This document shows positions 16,026 through 25,048 of a stretch of 64,000 nucleotides of DNA, piece by piece. The stretch's first letter is position 1; each line of letters starts with the position of its first letter. The notes under the pieces were generated by a model. It saw only the letters and a list, made by a program, of their open reading frames with translations, was not told the DNA's origin and did not search any database. The stretch lies in contig NZ_JAJUWT010000026.1 of NCBI RefSeq assembly GCF_021390395.1, positions 1-64,000 on the forward strand. Direction: 5' to 3'. Origin of the DNA: Saccharothrix sp. S26 (GTDB taxonomy: Bacteria; Actinomycetota; Actinomycetes; Mycobacteriales; Pseudonocardiaceae). The translations under genes and the position numbers were made by a program.

Positions 16026-18011
16026 TCAGTCGACGCTGATTACCGGAAAGATCAGGTGTTCGCCCTCCCACCGCTCGACCTCCGGCTGCGCGAGAGCCGC
16101 GATCGGACGGCTGTCGCCGCGCTCCCGGTCGAGCACCTTGCGCCACTCCGGCAGGGTGCCGGTGACCACGAACGGCCCGATCGGCACTTCGAGCAACTCG
16201 TCCTGGACCCGGACCGGGGTGCTCTCGCCGGCGATGACCAGGTCGCCGTCCACCCCGGCCTCGGCGGCGGCCACCATGTCCTCCAAGTCGACGGCGGACA
16301 TCGTCCCCGACCACGTGCCGCTGTTCGTGCGTGCCCGTGCGAGCAGGACGTCGTCACCTGTCGCGTTGTCGAACCACTCGAATTCGAGGACAGCGCCGGA
16401 CAGCGGGTCGGCGGACTCGGACGCCGGGGAGAGCCACGCCGGCCGGAACCTCTCCAGCAGGCCGGTCATCGCGTCGGCCAGCAGGCGCCGCCGCGCGCTC
16501 AGGAACAAGCGGTAGCGGTCCGCGTCCCGCAGGTCTTCGTCCACGGGGATGAGGTGGGCGGTCAGCTCCTGGTCGCCCAGCGTCGGGAAGTAGTCCCGGG
16601 GCGACCTGTGGCTGATCTTTCGGTTGGCCTTGCCGGAGATGAAGGCGAGGTTGGCCAGGTCGTTGATCTCGCCCTTGCTGTACTTCTCGGGGTGGTTCTT
16701 CAGTGTGGCCTGCGGGTGGATGTGGTGGTACTCCAGCGCCTGGCTGCCCTCGGCCGCCGCCGAGATGCCGATGCTGCCCCACCAGTCCTTGGCCCCCGCT
16801 TCCTTGGCGACCAGGAAGCTCAGGAAGAAGTACGGGCTGCCGACGGTCCGGCCCGCGAGGTCGTCCGGTCCGATCGACACGCCGCCGGTGACGCCCAGGT
16901 TGTCCAGCAGTCGACGCACCGGGTCCTCCGTGCGGGCCGCCGGGATGTCCTGCCCGAGCCGGGTGTCGGTCGACCCGCTGTACCGGTTGCGGATAGTGGC
17001 CGCCAGGAACCAGAAGAGGATGGCGTCGGCCGTGCCGCCGTCCAGTTGTTCGTCCTCCCGCTCACCGAGCAGGACGATCAACGGCAGCAGGACGACCATC
17101 GACGGCAGCAGCTTGCTGTGCGAGACACCGAGGTTGTTCTGCAGCAAGGGCACGAGGTGCTGGAGCCCGCGCCGCACCGTGGCCCAGCCGCGGTCGAGTT
17201 CGTCGTCGGTCGCCGCCACCAGGCGTGCGTGCGACCAGGCGGACAGTCCGCGTCCCAGCACCGCGCCGGTGAGGGCCCGGGTGAGGAACGTGACGTCGAT
17301 GTCGCCGTAGCCGCGGTCGGCCCAGTGCTTGGCCTCCGCCTCCAACTTCTGGAGCACACCCGGCCACCGCGCCGACAGGGTGGCGAGTGCCAGGTCCGAG
17401 GTCTTCAGCGAGCGGCCCCCGCTGTTCACGCGCACGAAGATCTGCGTGACCTCGTCGTAGGGGAAGTCGCGCAGCACCTCCATGTGGAACTTGTGGCCGG
17501 GGATGGCGGCGAGCTTCTGCAGCCGCTTGCTGATCTCGTTCGGGGCAATTCCCGGATTGCGCTCGTGCAGTTCACCGACGAGCCGCCACTGGTCGGCCTC
17601 GGGCTTGAGGACGTCGTAGACCTTGATCCACCGGGGGTCCTTGGCCGTGGCCGCGCTCTGGTTCTGGAACTTCTCGCTCTCGACGTTGAAGACGATGGCC
17701 GCCTGCGGGTGATCGGTGAAGACCCGGTGCAGCGACGTGACGCGCTGTTGGCCGTCCAGGAGGTAGAGCGGCACGACAGCGGCCTTGCCCGCCGGACCGC
17801 TGATCGCGGCTTCCCTGGTTTGCGGCGCCTCGTCGGTCTGCCAGAAGAGCAGGGACCCGGACGGGTAACCGCGGTAGAGCGACTCGACCAGCTTGGCCAC
17901 CTGGGTCGGCTTCCACACGTAGCCGCGTTGGATCTCCGGCAGCCTGATCTCACCTTGTTCGATCTGGCTGACGAGAGTCCTGACCTCGCGTTCGGTCTTG
18001 TCAACAGGCAT
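16026..18011 (-). CDS. GmrSD-like restriction protein (DUF262 plus HNH/DUF1524)
   Basis: The single 661-residue polypeptide contains both halves of GmrSD type IV enzymes. The N-terminal DUF262 (ParB/Srx-like NTPase) domain has LPEIQRGYVWKPTQVAKLVESL at about residue 23 and the hallmark YLLDGQQRVTSLHR near 83-96. A DUF1524-type HNH nuclease follows at roughly 425-480 (LEYHHIHPQATL, then NDLANLAFISGKANRKIS). GmrSD-type proteins cleave glucosylated or otherwise modified phage DNA; specificity here is unknown. A GGGAG site lies about 8 nt before ATG 18011. It is 63 nt downstream of the second ESX-accessory operon on the same strand. Confidence 0.88.
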   Translation of the reverse strand: MPVDKTEREVRTLVSQIEQGEIRLPEIQRGYVWKPTQVAKLVESLYRGYPSGSLLFWQTDEAPQTREAAISGPAGKAAVVPLYLLDGQQRVTSLHRVFTDHPQAAIVFNVESEKFQNQSAATAKDPRWIKVYDVLKPEADQWRLVGELHERNPGIAPNEISKRLQKLAAIPGHKFHMEVLRDFPYDEVTQIFVRVNSGGRSLKTSDLALATLSARWPGVLQKLEAEAKHWADRGYGDIDVTFLTRALTGAVLGRGLSAWSHARLVAATDDELDRGWATVRRGLQHLVPLLQNNLGVSHSKLLPSMVVLLPLIVLLGEREDEQLDGGTADAILFWFLAATIRNRYSGSTDTRLGQDIPAARTEDPVRRLLDNLGVTGGVSIGPDDLAGRTVGSPYFFLSFLVAKEAGAKDWWGSIGISAAAEGSQALEYHHIHPQATLKNHPEKYSKGEINDLANLAFISGKANRKISHRSPRDYFPTLGDQELTAHLIPVDEDLRDADRYRLFLSARRRLLADAMTGLLERFRPAWLSPASESADPLSGAVLEFEWFDNATGDDVLLARARTNSGTWSGTMSAVDLEDMVAAAEAGVDGDLVIAGESTPVRVQDELLEVPIGPFVVTGTLPEWRKVLDRERGDSRPIAALAQPEVERWEGEHLIFPVISVD

Positions 18012-18074
18012 CCAAGCGGCTCCCGCCGTACGCGTTCGAAGATGGACAGCTCATCGTTGGGCGCTGCCGCGCCG

Positions 18075-18578
18075 TTATCCGGGTGTAGGCAACAGCGCTC
18101 GTCCGACGTAAGTGAGAACGCCCGCCAGCGCCGCCGGTGCGGCCAACAGCAGCAGGTACGCCCATGTCCCACCGGTGAGCCCGACCGGCTTCTCGCCGCT
18201 TCGAGCGGTCATCACCAGCAGGAACCAGGACAGGGGGACGAACAGGCTCGAACTCACCCAGCTGCCCGTCAACGCGCGCCGGGCCTGCCACATCCGGAAG
18301 ACGTCGAACTGCTCACCCCACGCGTACGAGCGGGCCATGCCGAGGCTGATCGAGGACAGGAACGGCCCGATCACCGAAGCAGCCCCCGCGCCCCACACCA
18401 TGGTGTTGATCGGGTGGTAGGCCGTGGGCAGGGCCCGTCCGAACCCCACGATCGCCGCCGCGAGGACGAGGCAGGCGACCAGGCCCACCGACGCGAGGAC
18501 TGCGCACCTGCCCTGGATCCAGCGGACACGGGCGGCGGGTATCCACATGTACCGCGACGGTGGGCCTGGTCGCGTCAC
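18075..18578 (-). CDS. Four-helix membrane protein in ESX-accessory operon
   Basis: The 167-residue protein starts GTG and overlaps the preceding gene's stop by 4 nt (GTGA). After a short cytoplasmic leader with RYMWIPA come four hydrophobic helices (~22-45, 55-80, 110-130, 140-160). It resembles in plan and N-terminal motif the membrane protein at 6155-6688. It is the last gene of the YbaB/EspC-like/membrane operon. Function unknown; a membrane adaptor for the exported partner is speculation. Confidence 0.7.
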   Translation of the reverse strand: MTRPGPPSRYMWIPAARVRWIQGRCAVLASVGLVACLVLAAAIVGFGRALPTAYHPINTMVWGAGAASVIGPFLSSISLGMARSYAWGEQFDVFRMWQARRALTGSWVSSSLFVPLSWFLLVMTARSGEKPVGLTGGTWAYLLLLAAPAALAGVLTYVGRALLPTPG

Positions 18579-19339
18579 GAGCCGGGCCGCCAGTCCGAGC
18601 CGTCGCCGTCGGTGGCGCTCGCATCGGCCATGTCCGCGGTGTTCGGCATCGTCCACGTCGAGCCGAGGTCCCGGAGCTTCTGCCGGATCGCGGCCTGCTC
18701 GACCTCGATCGTGTTGATGTGCGATTCGAGTGCCATGATCGCCGCGGCGATGAGGCCGAACGCGGCTGCGGCCGCGGTGAGGATGACACCGATCGCCGCC
18801 GGGATGCCCACCACGGTGAACGCGGCGACCACCGCCCCCGCGATGGCGACCGCGAACCCGACGAACGCCAGGCCCATCGCGATCCAGAACATGTCGATCG
18901 AGTTCGCGAGGCTGTTGAGCGACGAGCGCATCTGCCCGGCGATGTCCTTGATCGAGTTCAGCCCGGCGGCCTGGGGTGGCACGGTGGCCTGGTAGGCGCG
19001 GGCCGCGCGGCCCTCCCACTCGATCGTCGTGCGGAGCTTGTCCAGCCCGATCGTGCCCGCGATGTCGCCCAGCGCGTTGCCCACCTGCGACACCCATTGT
19101 TCTCCGACCTGCTTGAGCCGGTCGGAGTCGCCTCGCTGGTCCCACAACTGGTTGACCCGATCCTGGAACTCGCGCAGCCTCCCGTCGAGCAGCGCCAGGT
19201 TGCGGACGATCGGGTCCACGAGGTAGTCCAACGGCGCGGGCACCCAACTCATGACGCTGTTGACCTGCTCGAAGAACCTCCGGCTCTCCTCGTCGATCTT
19301 CCGGGTCTGCTGGTGCGCTTTCTGCACGAGCGGGTTCAT
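18575..19339 (-). CDS. Helical WXG100-like protein with membrane segments
   Basis: The 254-residue protein has a long N-terminal helical region (residues 1-140, including WVSQVGNALGDIAGT and TIEWEGRAARAYQATV, the latter a W-x-G-type turn). Two adjacent hydrophobic helices follow (about 155-215: MFWIAMGLAFVGFAVAIAG and neighbour), then a short coiled tail. This is the plan of large WXG100-superfamily proteins in actinobacterial ESX loci. ATG 19339 overlaps the EspC-like stop (ATGA) and its own stop overlaps the next gene, so the operon is fully coupled. Confidence 0.72.
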   Translation of the reverse strand: MNPLVQKAHQQTRKIDEESRRFFEQVNSVMSWVPAPLDYLVDPIVRNLALLDGRLREFQDRVNQLWDQRGDSDRLKQVGEQWVSQVGNALGDIAGTIGLDKLRTTIEWEGRAARAYQATVPPQAAGLNSIKDIAGQMRSSLNSLANSIDMFWIAMGLAFVGFAVAIAGAVVAAFTVVGIPAAIGVILTAAAAAFGLIAAAIMALESHINTIEVEQAAIRQKLRDLGSTWTMPNTADMADASATDGDGSDWRPGS

Positions 19340-19662
19340 CGACCACCGCCGTCGGTGTGGATGCTGTTCATGGCGTGCCGGTTGGTTTCCTCTTCGGCCT
19401 CGTAGGTGTTCGCCGCCGCGTGCAGGCTCTCGCTGAGGCTGCGGAACGCGTGGGTCGCCTGGGCGAGCATGTCCTCCAAGGTTGCCCGGGCGTCGTTGTA
19501 GGTGCGGTCCAGACCCCGGTCGGCCGCCCACATGGACACATCGGCGCCGGTCAGTGCCAGCCCGCCGAGCGCGGAGCGCGGGCCGTCGAGATCGTCGGCC
19601 GCGGTCGCCCAGGCGGTGGCGTCGGACCGCATGGCTTCGAGGGCGACGGAGACGTCGGTCAT
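19336..19662 (-). CDS. EspC-like (ESX-1 secreted protein family) small protein
   Basis: The 108-residue helical protein resembles the EspC/DUF2580 family: VALEAMRSDATAWATAADDL in helix one, SLSESLHAAANTYEAEEETN in the last helix. TYEAEE contains YxxxE, a type VII export signal. Both ends overlap neighbours by 4 nt (ATGA), placing it between the YbaB-like gene and the large helical membrane protein. Likely an ESX substrate; which ESX core exports it is unknown since no EccC/EccD genes are in the window. Confidence 0.78.
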   Translation of the reverse strand: MTDVSVALEAMRSDATAWATAADDLDGPRSALGGLALTGADVSMWAADRGLDRTYNDARATLEDMLAQATHAFRSLSESLHAAANTYEAEEETNRHAMNSIHTDGGGR

Positions 19663-20339
19663 GGCAGCAACCCCACTCGGCGTAGCAGCGCGGTCGGATC
19701 GCTCACCAAGGCGGTGAGCTCGGTGATGGCGGGGCTCTGCGGGCCTCGGGCCAGATCGGCGGGGACGCCTTGGGCGCGGAGGGCCCGCAGCACTTCGAGG
19801 AACTCCTGCTGCATCTCGGTCACGCGGGCCGTGTGCGTCCAGGCGGGATCGGCCTCCAGGTCGAGGACTTGCCCGCGGTGGGCCGTGCCGCGCACGTGGC
19901 CGCCCCTGCTCTCGGTGGTCGTCGGTCGATCCGCCACCTCGGTCATGCGCTGCGTGTGCCGGGCGAGGTCGGCAGTGACCGCATCCATCAACCGCAACGC
20001 CTGCTCGGGCGTGATGCGCTCGGTCGACGGAGGCGGTGGCGGCGGTGCGGGCACGGGTTCCGCCGGTCGCTCGACCTGCTTCGCCAGCGCTCGCACGGTG
20101 GCCGCGTTCGCCGCCTGGGTCACCGCCGAGCCGAGGGCGCGCGGGTCGACCGACCGGCGCCACTGCCCGGCGATGGTGACGAACTGGATCTCCGCCAGGT
20201 CGTTCACCGCCACGGTGACCACACCGTCCGGATCGCGTCCGATCAGGACGTCTTGTTGTGGTTCCGCGTCGGGTGACGGCCGAGCGCGCTGGTCCTCCTC
20301 GCCACCCTCTTCGAAGCCGAATCGGAATTCGCCGCCCAC
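19659..20339 (-). CDS. YbaB/EbfC-like protein heading an ESX-accessory operon
   Basis: The 226-residue protein has an acidic N-terminus (EFRFGFEEGGEEDQ), a YbaB-like two-layer core (DGVVTVAVNDLAEIQFVTI, QWRRSVDPRALGSAVTQAAN), a Pro-rich linker (PAPPPPPPS) and a helical C-terminal part. YbaB-like proteins in actinobacterial ESX loci are predicted nucleoid-type or scaffold proteins; DNA binding is not shown. GTG 20339 is preceded by GGGGGAG. A truncated relative of its 5' end lies at 11145-11310. Confidence 0.75.
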   Translation of the reverse strand: MGGEFRFGFEEGGEEDQRARPSPDAEPQQDVLIGRDPDGVVTVAVNDLAEIQFVTIAGQWRRSVDPRALGSAVTQAANAATVRALAKQVERPAEPVPAPPPPPPSTERITPEQALRLMDAVTADLARHTQRMTEVADRPTTTESRGGHVRGTAHRGQVLDLEADPAWTHTARVTEMQQEFLEVLRALRAQGVPADLARGPQSPAITELTALVSDPTALLRRVGLLP

Positions 20340-20602
20340 GTCTCCCCCTGCGGTCGGTAACCAACCGAGTTCGCACCGTATCCGATGGCAGAAGCCACTC
20401 GCAGGCAGTTGACGTCCTCGGTGAGCGTCGGCTCAGGTGGACCAGTCGACTGCTCCTGGGTTTCACCCTTCCGCGCAGGCGGCGGAGTCGGGAGGACCGG
20501 TGGCTGCGGTCGCGGGGTGGCGAGGTGTCAGGGCAGGCGACGCCCACGCACTCGGTCACCCTGACGTTGTCGGTGACGTGCCCGTACCCCGCTGCCAGTG
20601 GC

Positions 20603-20947
20603 TCATGTTCGCCGGGCTCGCACCCACGTCCCGTGCCGGTTCTCCACCCGGCACCTCAGACTCTCGACTTCGACCCGGTGCAGGCCGCTCGGCGTGGCGA
20701 CCGGCAGGTCCACCTCGCGGATGTGCCCGTGCGGAGAGGTGGACGTGCAGTCCGACCACGCCTCGTACGAGTGCCGGTCGGGCAGCAGCTCGCGCACCTG
20801 CCGCAGTGCCGCCCGCTCGTGCGTGAACGCGGACTGCGTGATCCCGTCGCCCGCTCTACTGCTCGTCCGCCCCGCACTTTCGACTCGACGCCCCTCCATC
20901 CCCGATCGTGCGATCCGGGGGGTACGCGTTACCCGCCGGACCGGCAC
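20603..20947 (-). pseudogene. N-terminal fragment of a NERD-domain protein (PglW-like kinase/helicase type)
   Basis: The frame contains FTHERAALRQVRELLPDR, YEAWSDCTSTSPHGHIREVDL and GLHRVEVESLRCRVENRHGTW. This is the layout of the nuclease-related NERD domain at the front of large kinase or helicase proteins, including BREX PglW. The core D-x(n)-ExK appears as EVDL...VEVES, so the lysine is glutamate. The frame stops right after the domain and no kinase or helicase follows, so it is a decayed fragment. It lies between the YbaB operon and the pRiA4b-family gene. Confidence 0.65.
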
Positions 20948-20960
20948 GACCGAGCGAACG

Positions 20961-22367
20961 TCACGGCTTGATCGGCACCTTGGCCACGCGTGAGAGGTAC
21001 TCGTTCACCTCGTCGGCGTCGAAGGCTGCCGGGTCGAAGTCGGCGGCGGAGTCCAGTTCCAGCCACTCCAGCCGTTCGGCGTGCTCGGGGTGCTCGGGGT
21101 CGGCCAGCACGTCGCACAGGTCCGCGTAGCCCCAGATGCCGCCGCTGTCCTCTGGCGGCGCGGCACGGCGACCGGTGAGGCAGCGGGGGTAGGCAACACC
21201 CGGTTCGGCTTGGACGACGTCCTCCACCAGGATGTCGTGGTCCCAGGCGTCCCCGAAGTCGTACAGGTAGCCGATGCGGTCCTTCGGACGCGACGCGACA
21301 TCGGCCAGCGTCACGGTGGCGGCGTCACCGTGGCCCAGTTCCGGGTCGGGCATCCCGTACTCGCCCAGCGGCGTGTCGAAGACCCACAGGTGGTAGTCCT
21401 CCCAGGCGAACAAGTCCTGGATGGCCTGGTGCAGTCGCACCAGCGACGTGGAGGACGGCACCTCCACCCGGCGCCAGATCGGCGGTTTCGACCCGCGCAG
21501 GGTGACCTTCAGCCGGTGCACGCTGGTGTCGAGGGCGGTCCTCGGGGCCTCCGGGAGCAGTTCCAGCCGCTGCTCCAGCAGCGCCAGGTTCGTCGTCACG
21601 TCCTCCACCTGGTCCGGCTCGACCGGGCACGGCTCGCGTTCCAGCACGTCCGCCACGATCCTGCGCGCCTGTTCGGGCGTGTACTCCCGGAACGGGAAGC
21701 CCAGCTCCTCGGCCGCGTGGACGTACCCGGCCCGGATCTCCTTCGGCTGGTCGCTGACGAAGCAGTCCTTGAGGCCGCCGAGGTCGTGGTCGATCAACAG
21801 GACGAGGACGTGCGACTTGCGTCCGTACGAGAAGGTCAGCGCCAATCCCTCTTGTGCGCCGCGCGGGTCCGCGTAGCCGAAGCAAGCGCCGACGGTCGGC
21901 TTGCCCACCGTCCTCGCCCACTTCGGGTCGTGCAACCCGCTCGCGACGAGGCGGTCGGCGGCCTGGGCCGCGATCGGCCGCACCTCCGGCGGCGCGAGCA
22001 CCGCGAACGACCTGGCCAGCGCGAGGGCTTCCGGCCTGCCCGTGGCCTCGGCATCGGCGATCAGGGCGGCCACCATGTCCGGGAAGTCCTGAGGGTCGGT
22101 GGTCTCGGCCATCGCGCCCAAAAACTCGGAAGCGGCCAATTCGGCGTCCAGTGGTCCGCAACCCGGCTCCAGCAGCGGTGAGAAGCCGTCGAGGAACGCC
22201 ATCGCGAGCTCGGCCACCGGCTGGACGAAGCCTGCCGCGGTCAGGCGCTCCAACGCGTCGGGCACGTGCCGGGCGGCGTCGACCAGCCGCAACGCCTCTT
22301 CGGGGGCTCCTTGATCAGCCAGCATCGCGCGGAGGTCGGCCAGCGTGGGTTGGACATCGTTCAACAC
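20961..22367 (-). CDS. pRiA4b ORF-3-like protein
   Basis: This protein of about 468 residues has a C-terminal PRiA4_ORF3-type domain: KVTLRGSKPPIWRRVEVPS, LHQAIQDLFAWEDYHLWVF, then IGYLYDFGDAWDHDILVED and a closing CLTGRRAAPPEDSGG. The N-terminal 280 residues are helical and of unknown role. Family members are found on plasmids and chromosomes and have no established activity. GTG 22367 was chosen tentatively; another GTG at 22406 is possible. Confidence 0.82.
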   Translation of the reverse strand: MLNDVQPTLADLRAMLADQGAPEEALRLVDAARHVPDALERLTAAGFVQPVAELAMAFLDGFSPLLEPGCGPLDAELAASEFLGAMAETTDPQDFPDMVAALIADAEATGRPEALALARSFAVLAPPEVRPIAAQAADRLVASGLHDPKWARTVGKPTVGACFGYADPRGAQEGLALTFSYGRKSHVLVLLIDHDLGGLKDCFVSDQPKEIRAGYVHAAEELGFPFREYTPEQARRIVADVLEREPCPVEPDQVEDVTTNLALLEQRLELLPEAPRTALDTSVHRLKVTLRGSKPPIWRRVEVPSSTSLVRLHQAIQDLFAWEDYHLWVFDTPLGEYGMPDPELGHGDAATVTLADVASRPKDRIGYLYDFGDAWDHDILVEDVVQAEPGVAYPRCLTGRRAAPPEDSGGIWGYADLCDVLADPEHPEHAERLEWLELDSAADFDPAAFDADEVNEYLSRVAKVPIKP

Positions 22368-22465
22368 CCGCCCGATCGTGCCACCCGCGTCAGTGGCGTC
22401 GCACACGGCCTCTGGACCTGAACATTCCTCACCACGAATGGGGCGCGGGTGCCTTGCCGGGTGGT

Positions 22466-22873
22466 TCAGCCGGACTCGAAGGGACCGCTAGGACATCCGC
22501 CGGTCGTGTTCGTCAAGCGGCGGAGCTGGGCGGCCAGGTAGGGGCGGGCACGGCGTTGGCCGCCCCGGTCCGCGATGGCCCGGGACAGGGATTCGAGAAG
22601 GTCGGTCACGCGCGCCCGGTCCGGCTGCCAGCCGCGGCGGTCGCACTCGGCCAGCCAGTCGGCCGGGGAAGTGTGGCCGCGTTCGCGGTTGCAACGGCGG
22701 CAGGAGGCTACTTCGTTCTCCTGCCACGACGGGCCGCCCTTGAGCTTGGGCACCAGGTGGTCGGTCGTCGGGGTGACCTGACCGGTGAACGGGCGGCGGC
22801 ACCACGTGCAGTCATCGCCGTCGCGGAGGAGCACGTCGGCCAGACGGGTCGGACGGTCGCGGGCGTCAGGCAT
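22466..22873 (-). CDS. HNH endonuclease
   Basis: The 135-residue HNH protein has a zinc-binding first pair CTWC, the catalytic TTDHLVPKLKGG, and the closing NEVASCRRCNRERG. This compact type acts as a nicking or cleavage nuclease in mobile elements or restriction, and many chromosomal copies have no known target. Start ATG 22873 is inferred; the frame extends further upstream into sequence unlike the family. It lies 63 nt downstream of the fad operon end on the same strand. Confidence 0.85.
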   Translation of the reverse strand: MPDARDRPTRLADVLLRDGDDCTWCRRPFTGQVTPTTDHLVPKLKGGPSWQENEVASCRRCNRERGHTSPADWLAECDRRGWQPDRARVTDLLESLSRAIADRGGQRRARPYLAAQLRRLTNTTGGCPSGPFESG

Positions 22874-22936
22874 CGCATCCAGGAAAGCACTGCGCCCCGG
22901 CCGTCGCACGACAGCCGGGGCGCAGGGTCTGGGGGT

Positions 22937-25048
22937 CTAGGCAGGCACGGAGGCGATGCCGGGTGCCAGGAAGCGCTTGCCCGTCACCTTCTCCGAGATG
23001 CCCGAACGGTCCAGGTAGGGGGTGATGCCGCCCAGCCAGAACGGCCAGCCGGCGCCCAGGATCATGCACAGGTCGATGTCCTGGGCCTCCGCGACCACGC
23101 CCTCGTCGAGCATGATCCGGATCTCCTCGGCGAGCGCCTCCAGCGCACGCGCGAAGACCTCGTCACCGGTCAGCGGCTGGTCGCCGAACGACCACAGCGC
23201 CTGCACCTCGGGGTCGACGCTCTGCTTGCCCGACGAGTCCCACTGGTACACGGCGGTCTTGCCGGCGGCCACGAACTTCTTCATGTTCTCCGACACGCCG
23301 AACCGGTCGGGGAAGGCGGCGTGCATGGTCTCCGCCACGTGCAGCGCGACGGCCGGGCCGACGAGCTGCAGCAGGATCAGCGGCGACATCGGCAGGCCCA
23401 GCGGTTCGGTGGCCTTGTCCGCCACCTCGAACGGGGTGCCCTCGTCGATCGACTTCACGACCTCGCCCATGAAGCGGGTCAGCAGCCGGTTCACCACGAA
23501 CGCGGGCGCGTCCTTCACCAGCACGGACGACTTCTTCAACTGCTTGCCCACCGCGAACGCGGTCGCCAGCGTCGCGTCGTCGGTCTGCCCGGCGCGCACG
23601 ATCTCCAGCAGCGGCATGATCGCGACCGGGTTGAAGAAGTGGAAGCCCACGACCCGCTCGGGGTGCTTGAGGCCCGACGCCATCTCGGTGATCGACAGCG
23701 ACGACGTGTTCGTCGCCAGCACGGCCTCCGCCGAGACGAACTCCTCGACCTCGGCGAACACCTTCTGCTTCACGCCCAGATCCTCGAACACGGCCTCGAT
23801 GACGAAGTCCGCGTCCGAGAACGCCGCCTTGTCCAGCGAACCGCTCACCAGCGCCTTGAGCCGGTTCGCCTTGTCCGCCGACACACGGCCCTTGCCGAGC
23901 AGCTTGTCGACCTCGGCGTGCACGTACCCGACGCCCTTGTCCACCCGTGCCTGGTCGATGTCGGTGAGCACCACCGGCACCTCCAGCCGCCGCGCGAACA
24001 GCAGCGCCATCTGCGACGCCATCAGGCCCGCGCCGACGATGCCGACCTTGGTGACCTTGCGCGCCAACGACTTGTCCGGCGCGCCCGCCGGCCGCTTGGC
24101 CCGCTTCTGCACCAGGTTGAACGAGTACAGCCCGGCCCGCAGCTCGTCGCTCATCACGACGTCCGCCAGCGCCTCGGTCTCGGCCGCGTACCCGGCGTCG
24201 AGGTCGTTGGCGCGGGCCAGCTCCAGCAGTTCGAGGGCCTTCAGCGCACCCGGCGCGGCACCCTTGGTCTTGCCCTCGACGATCGCGCGGGCCCGTGCCA
24301 CCGCCGCGTCCCAGCCCGCGCCGCGGTCGATCTCGCGGCGGGCGGGCACGACGTCGCCGCGCACCACGGACGCCAGCCACAGCAGCGACTGCTCCAGGTA
24401 GTCCGCCGAGTCGAACAGCACGTCGGCGATGCCCAGGTCCAGCGCCTGCTTCGGGTTGAGCATCTTGTTCTGGTTCAGCGCGTTCTCGAAGATCACGGTG
24501 ACCGCGTCGTTCGCGCCGATCAGGTTCGGCAGCAGCTGCGTGCCGCCCCAGCCCGGGAACAGGCCGAGGAACACCTCGGGCAGCGCGATGGCCGCCGCGT
24601 TGGACGCCAGGGTCCGGTAGTGGCACGACAGCGCCAGCTCCAGGCCGCCGCCCATCACCGCGCCGTTGACGAACGCGAATGTCGGCACGGAGGACTCGGT
24701 GAACTTGCGGAACACGTCGTGCCCGAGCTGCCCGATCGTCACGGCCTGCTCGCGCTTCGACGCGCCCTCGACGGCCGTCAGGTCCGCGCCCACGGCGAAG
24801 ACGAACGGCTTGCCGGTGACCGCGATCGCCACCGGGGACGCCGCCGCGGCCTCGTCGAACGCCTCGCTCAGGCTCACCAGGGACTGCGGGCCGAACGTGG
24901 ACGGCCGGGTGTGGTCGTGGCCGTTGTCGATGGTGATGAGGGCGACCTGGCCGTCCAGGCCGGGCACCGGGACGAGCTTGGTGCGGGCGCGGGTGACGAC
25001 CTCGTCGGGGAACAGGGCCTTGGCCTCGTCAGCGGTCAACGTGGTCAC
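22937..25048 (-). CDS. fadB: Fatty-acid oxidation complex alpha subunit (enoyl-CoA hydratase/3-hydroxyacyl-CoA dehydrogenase)
   Basis: The 703-residue multifunctional enzyme has an N-terminal crotonase domain (with FAVGADLTAVEG and NGAVMGGGLELALSCHYR oxyanion-hole region). An NAD-binding dehydrogenase domain follows (VGIVGAGLMASQMA, then NTSSLSITEMA and HFFNPVAIMPLLEIV), then a C-terminal helical dimer domain (DAPAFVVNRLLTRFMGE). It hydrates enoyl-CoA and oxidises 3-hydroxyacyl-CoA in beta-oxidation. GTG 25048 overlaps the thiolase stop by 4 nt, so the two subunits are co-translated. Confidence 0.94.
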   Translation of the reverse strand: MTTLTADEAKALFPDEVVTRARTKLVPVPGLDGQVALITIDNGHDHTRPSTFGPQSLVSLSEAFDEAAAASPVAIAVTGKPFVFAVGADLTAVEGASKREQAVTIGQLGHDVFRKFTESSVPTFAFVNGAVMGGGLELALSCHYRTLASNAAAIALPEVFLGLFPGWGGTQLLPNLIGANDAVTVIFENALNQNKMLNPKQALDLGIADVLFDSADYLEQSLLWLASVVRGDVVPARREIDRGAGWDAAVARARAIVEGKTKGAAPGALKALELLELARANDLDAGYAAETEALADVVMSDELRAGLYSFNLVQKRAKRPAGAPDKSLARKVTKVGIVGAGLMASQMALLFARRLEVPVVLTDIDQARVDKGVGYVHAEVDKLLGKGRVSADKANRLKALVSGSLDKAAFSDADFVIEAVFEDLGVKQKVFAEVEEFVSAEAVLATNTSSLSITEMASGLKHPERVVGFHFFNPVAIMPLLEIVRAGQTDDATLATAFAVGKQLKKSSVLVKDAPAFVVNRLLTRFMGEVVKSIDEGTPFEVADKATEPLGLPMSPLILLQLVGPAVALHVAETMHAAFPDRFGVSENMKKFVAAGKTAVYQWDSSGKQSVDPEVQALWSFGDQPLTGDEVFARALEALAEEIRIMLDEGVVAEAQDIDLCMILGAGWPFWLGGITPYLDRSGISEKVTGKRFLAPGIASVPA

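Noticed and set aside
16026..18011. Considered a toxin-antitoxin or ParB partition role for the DUF262 protein
   Set aside because: The C-terminal HNH block and DGQQR motif fit GmrSD-type restriction better, and no ParA or antitoxin gene is adjacent.
16023..18995. A 990-codon open frame on the plus strand
   Set aside because: Antisense to the GmrSD-like and ESX-accessory genes; no recognisable fold or ribosome-binding site.
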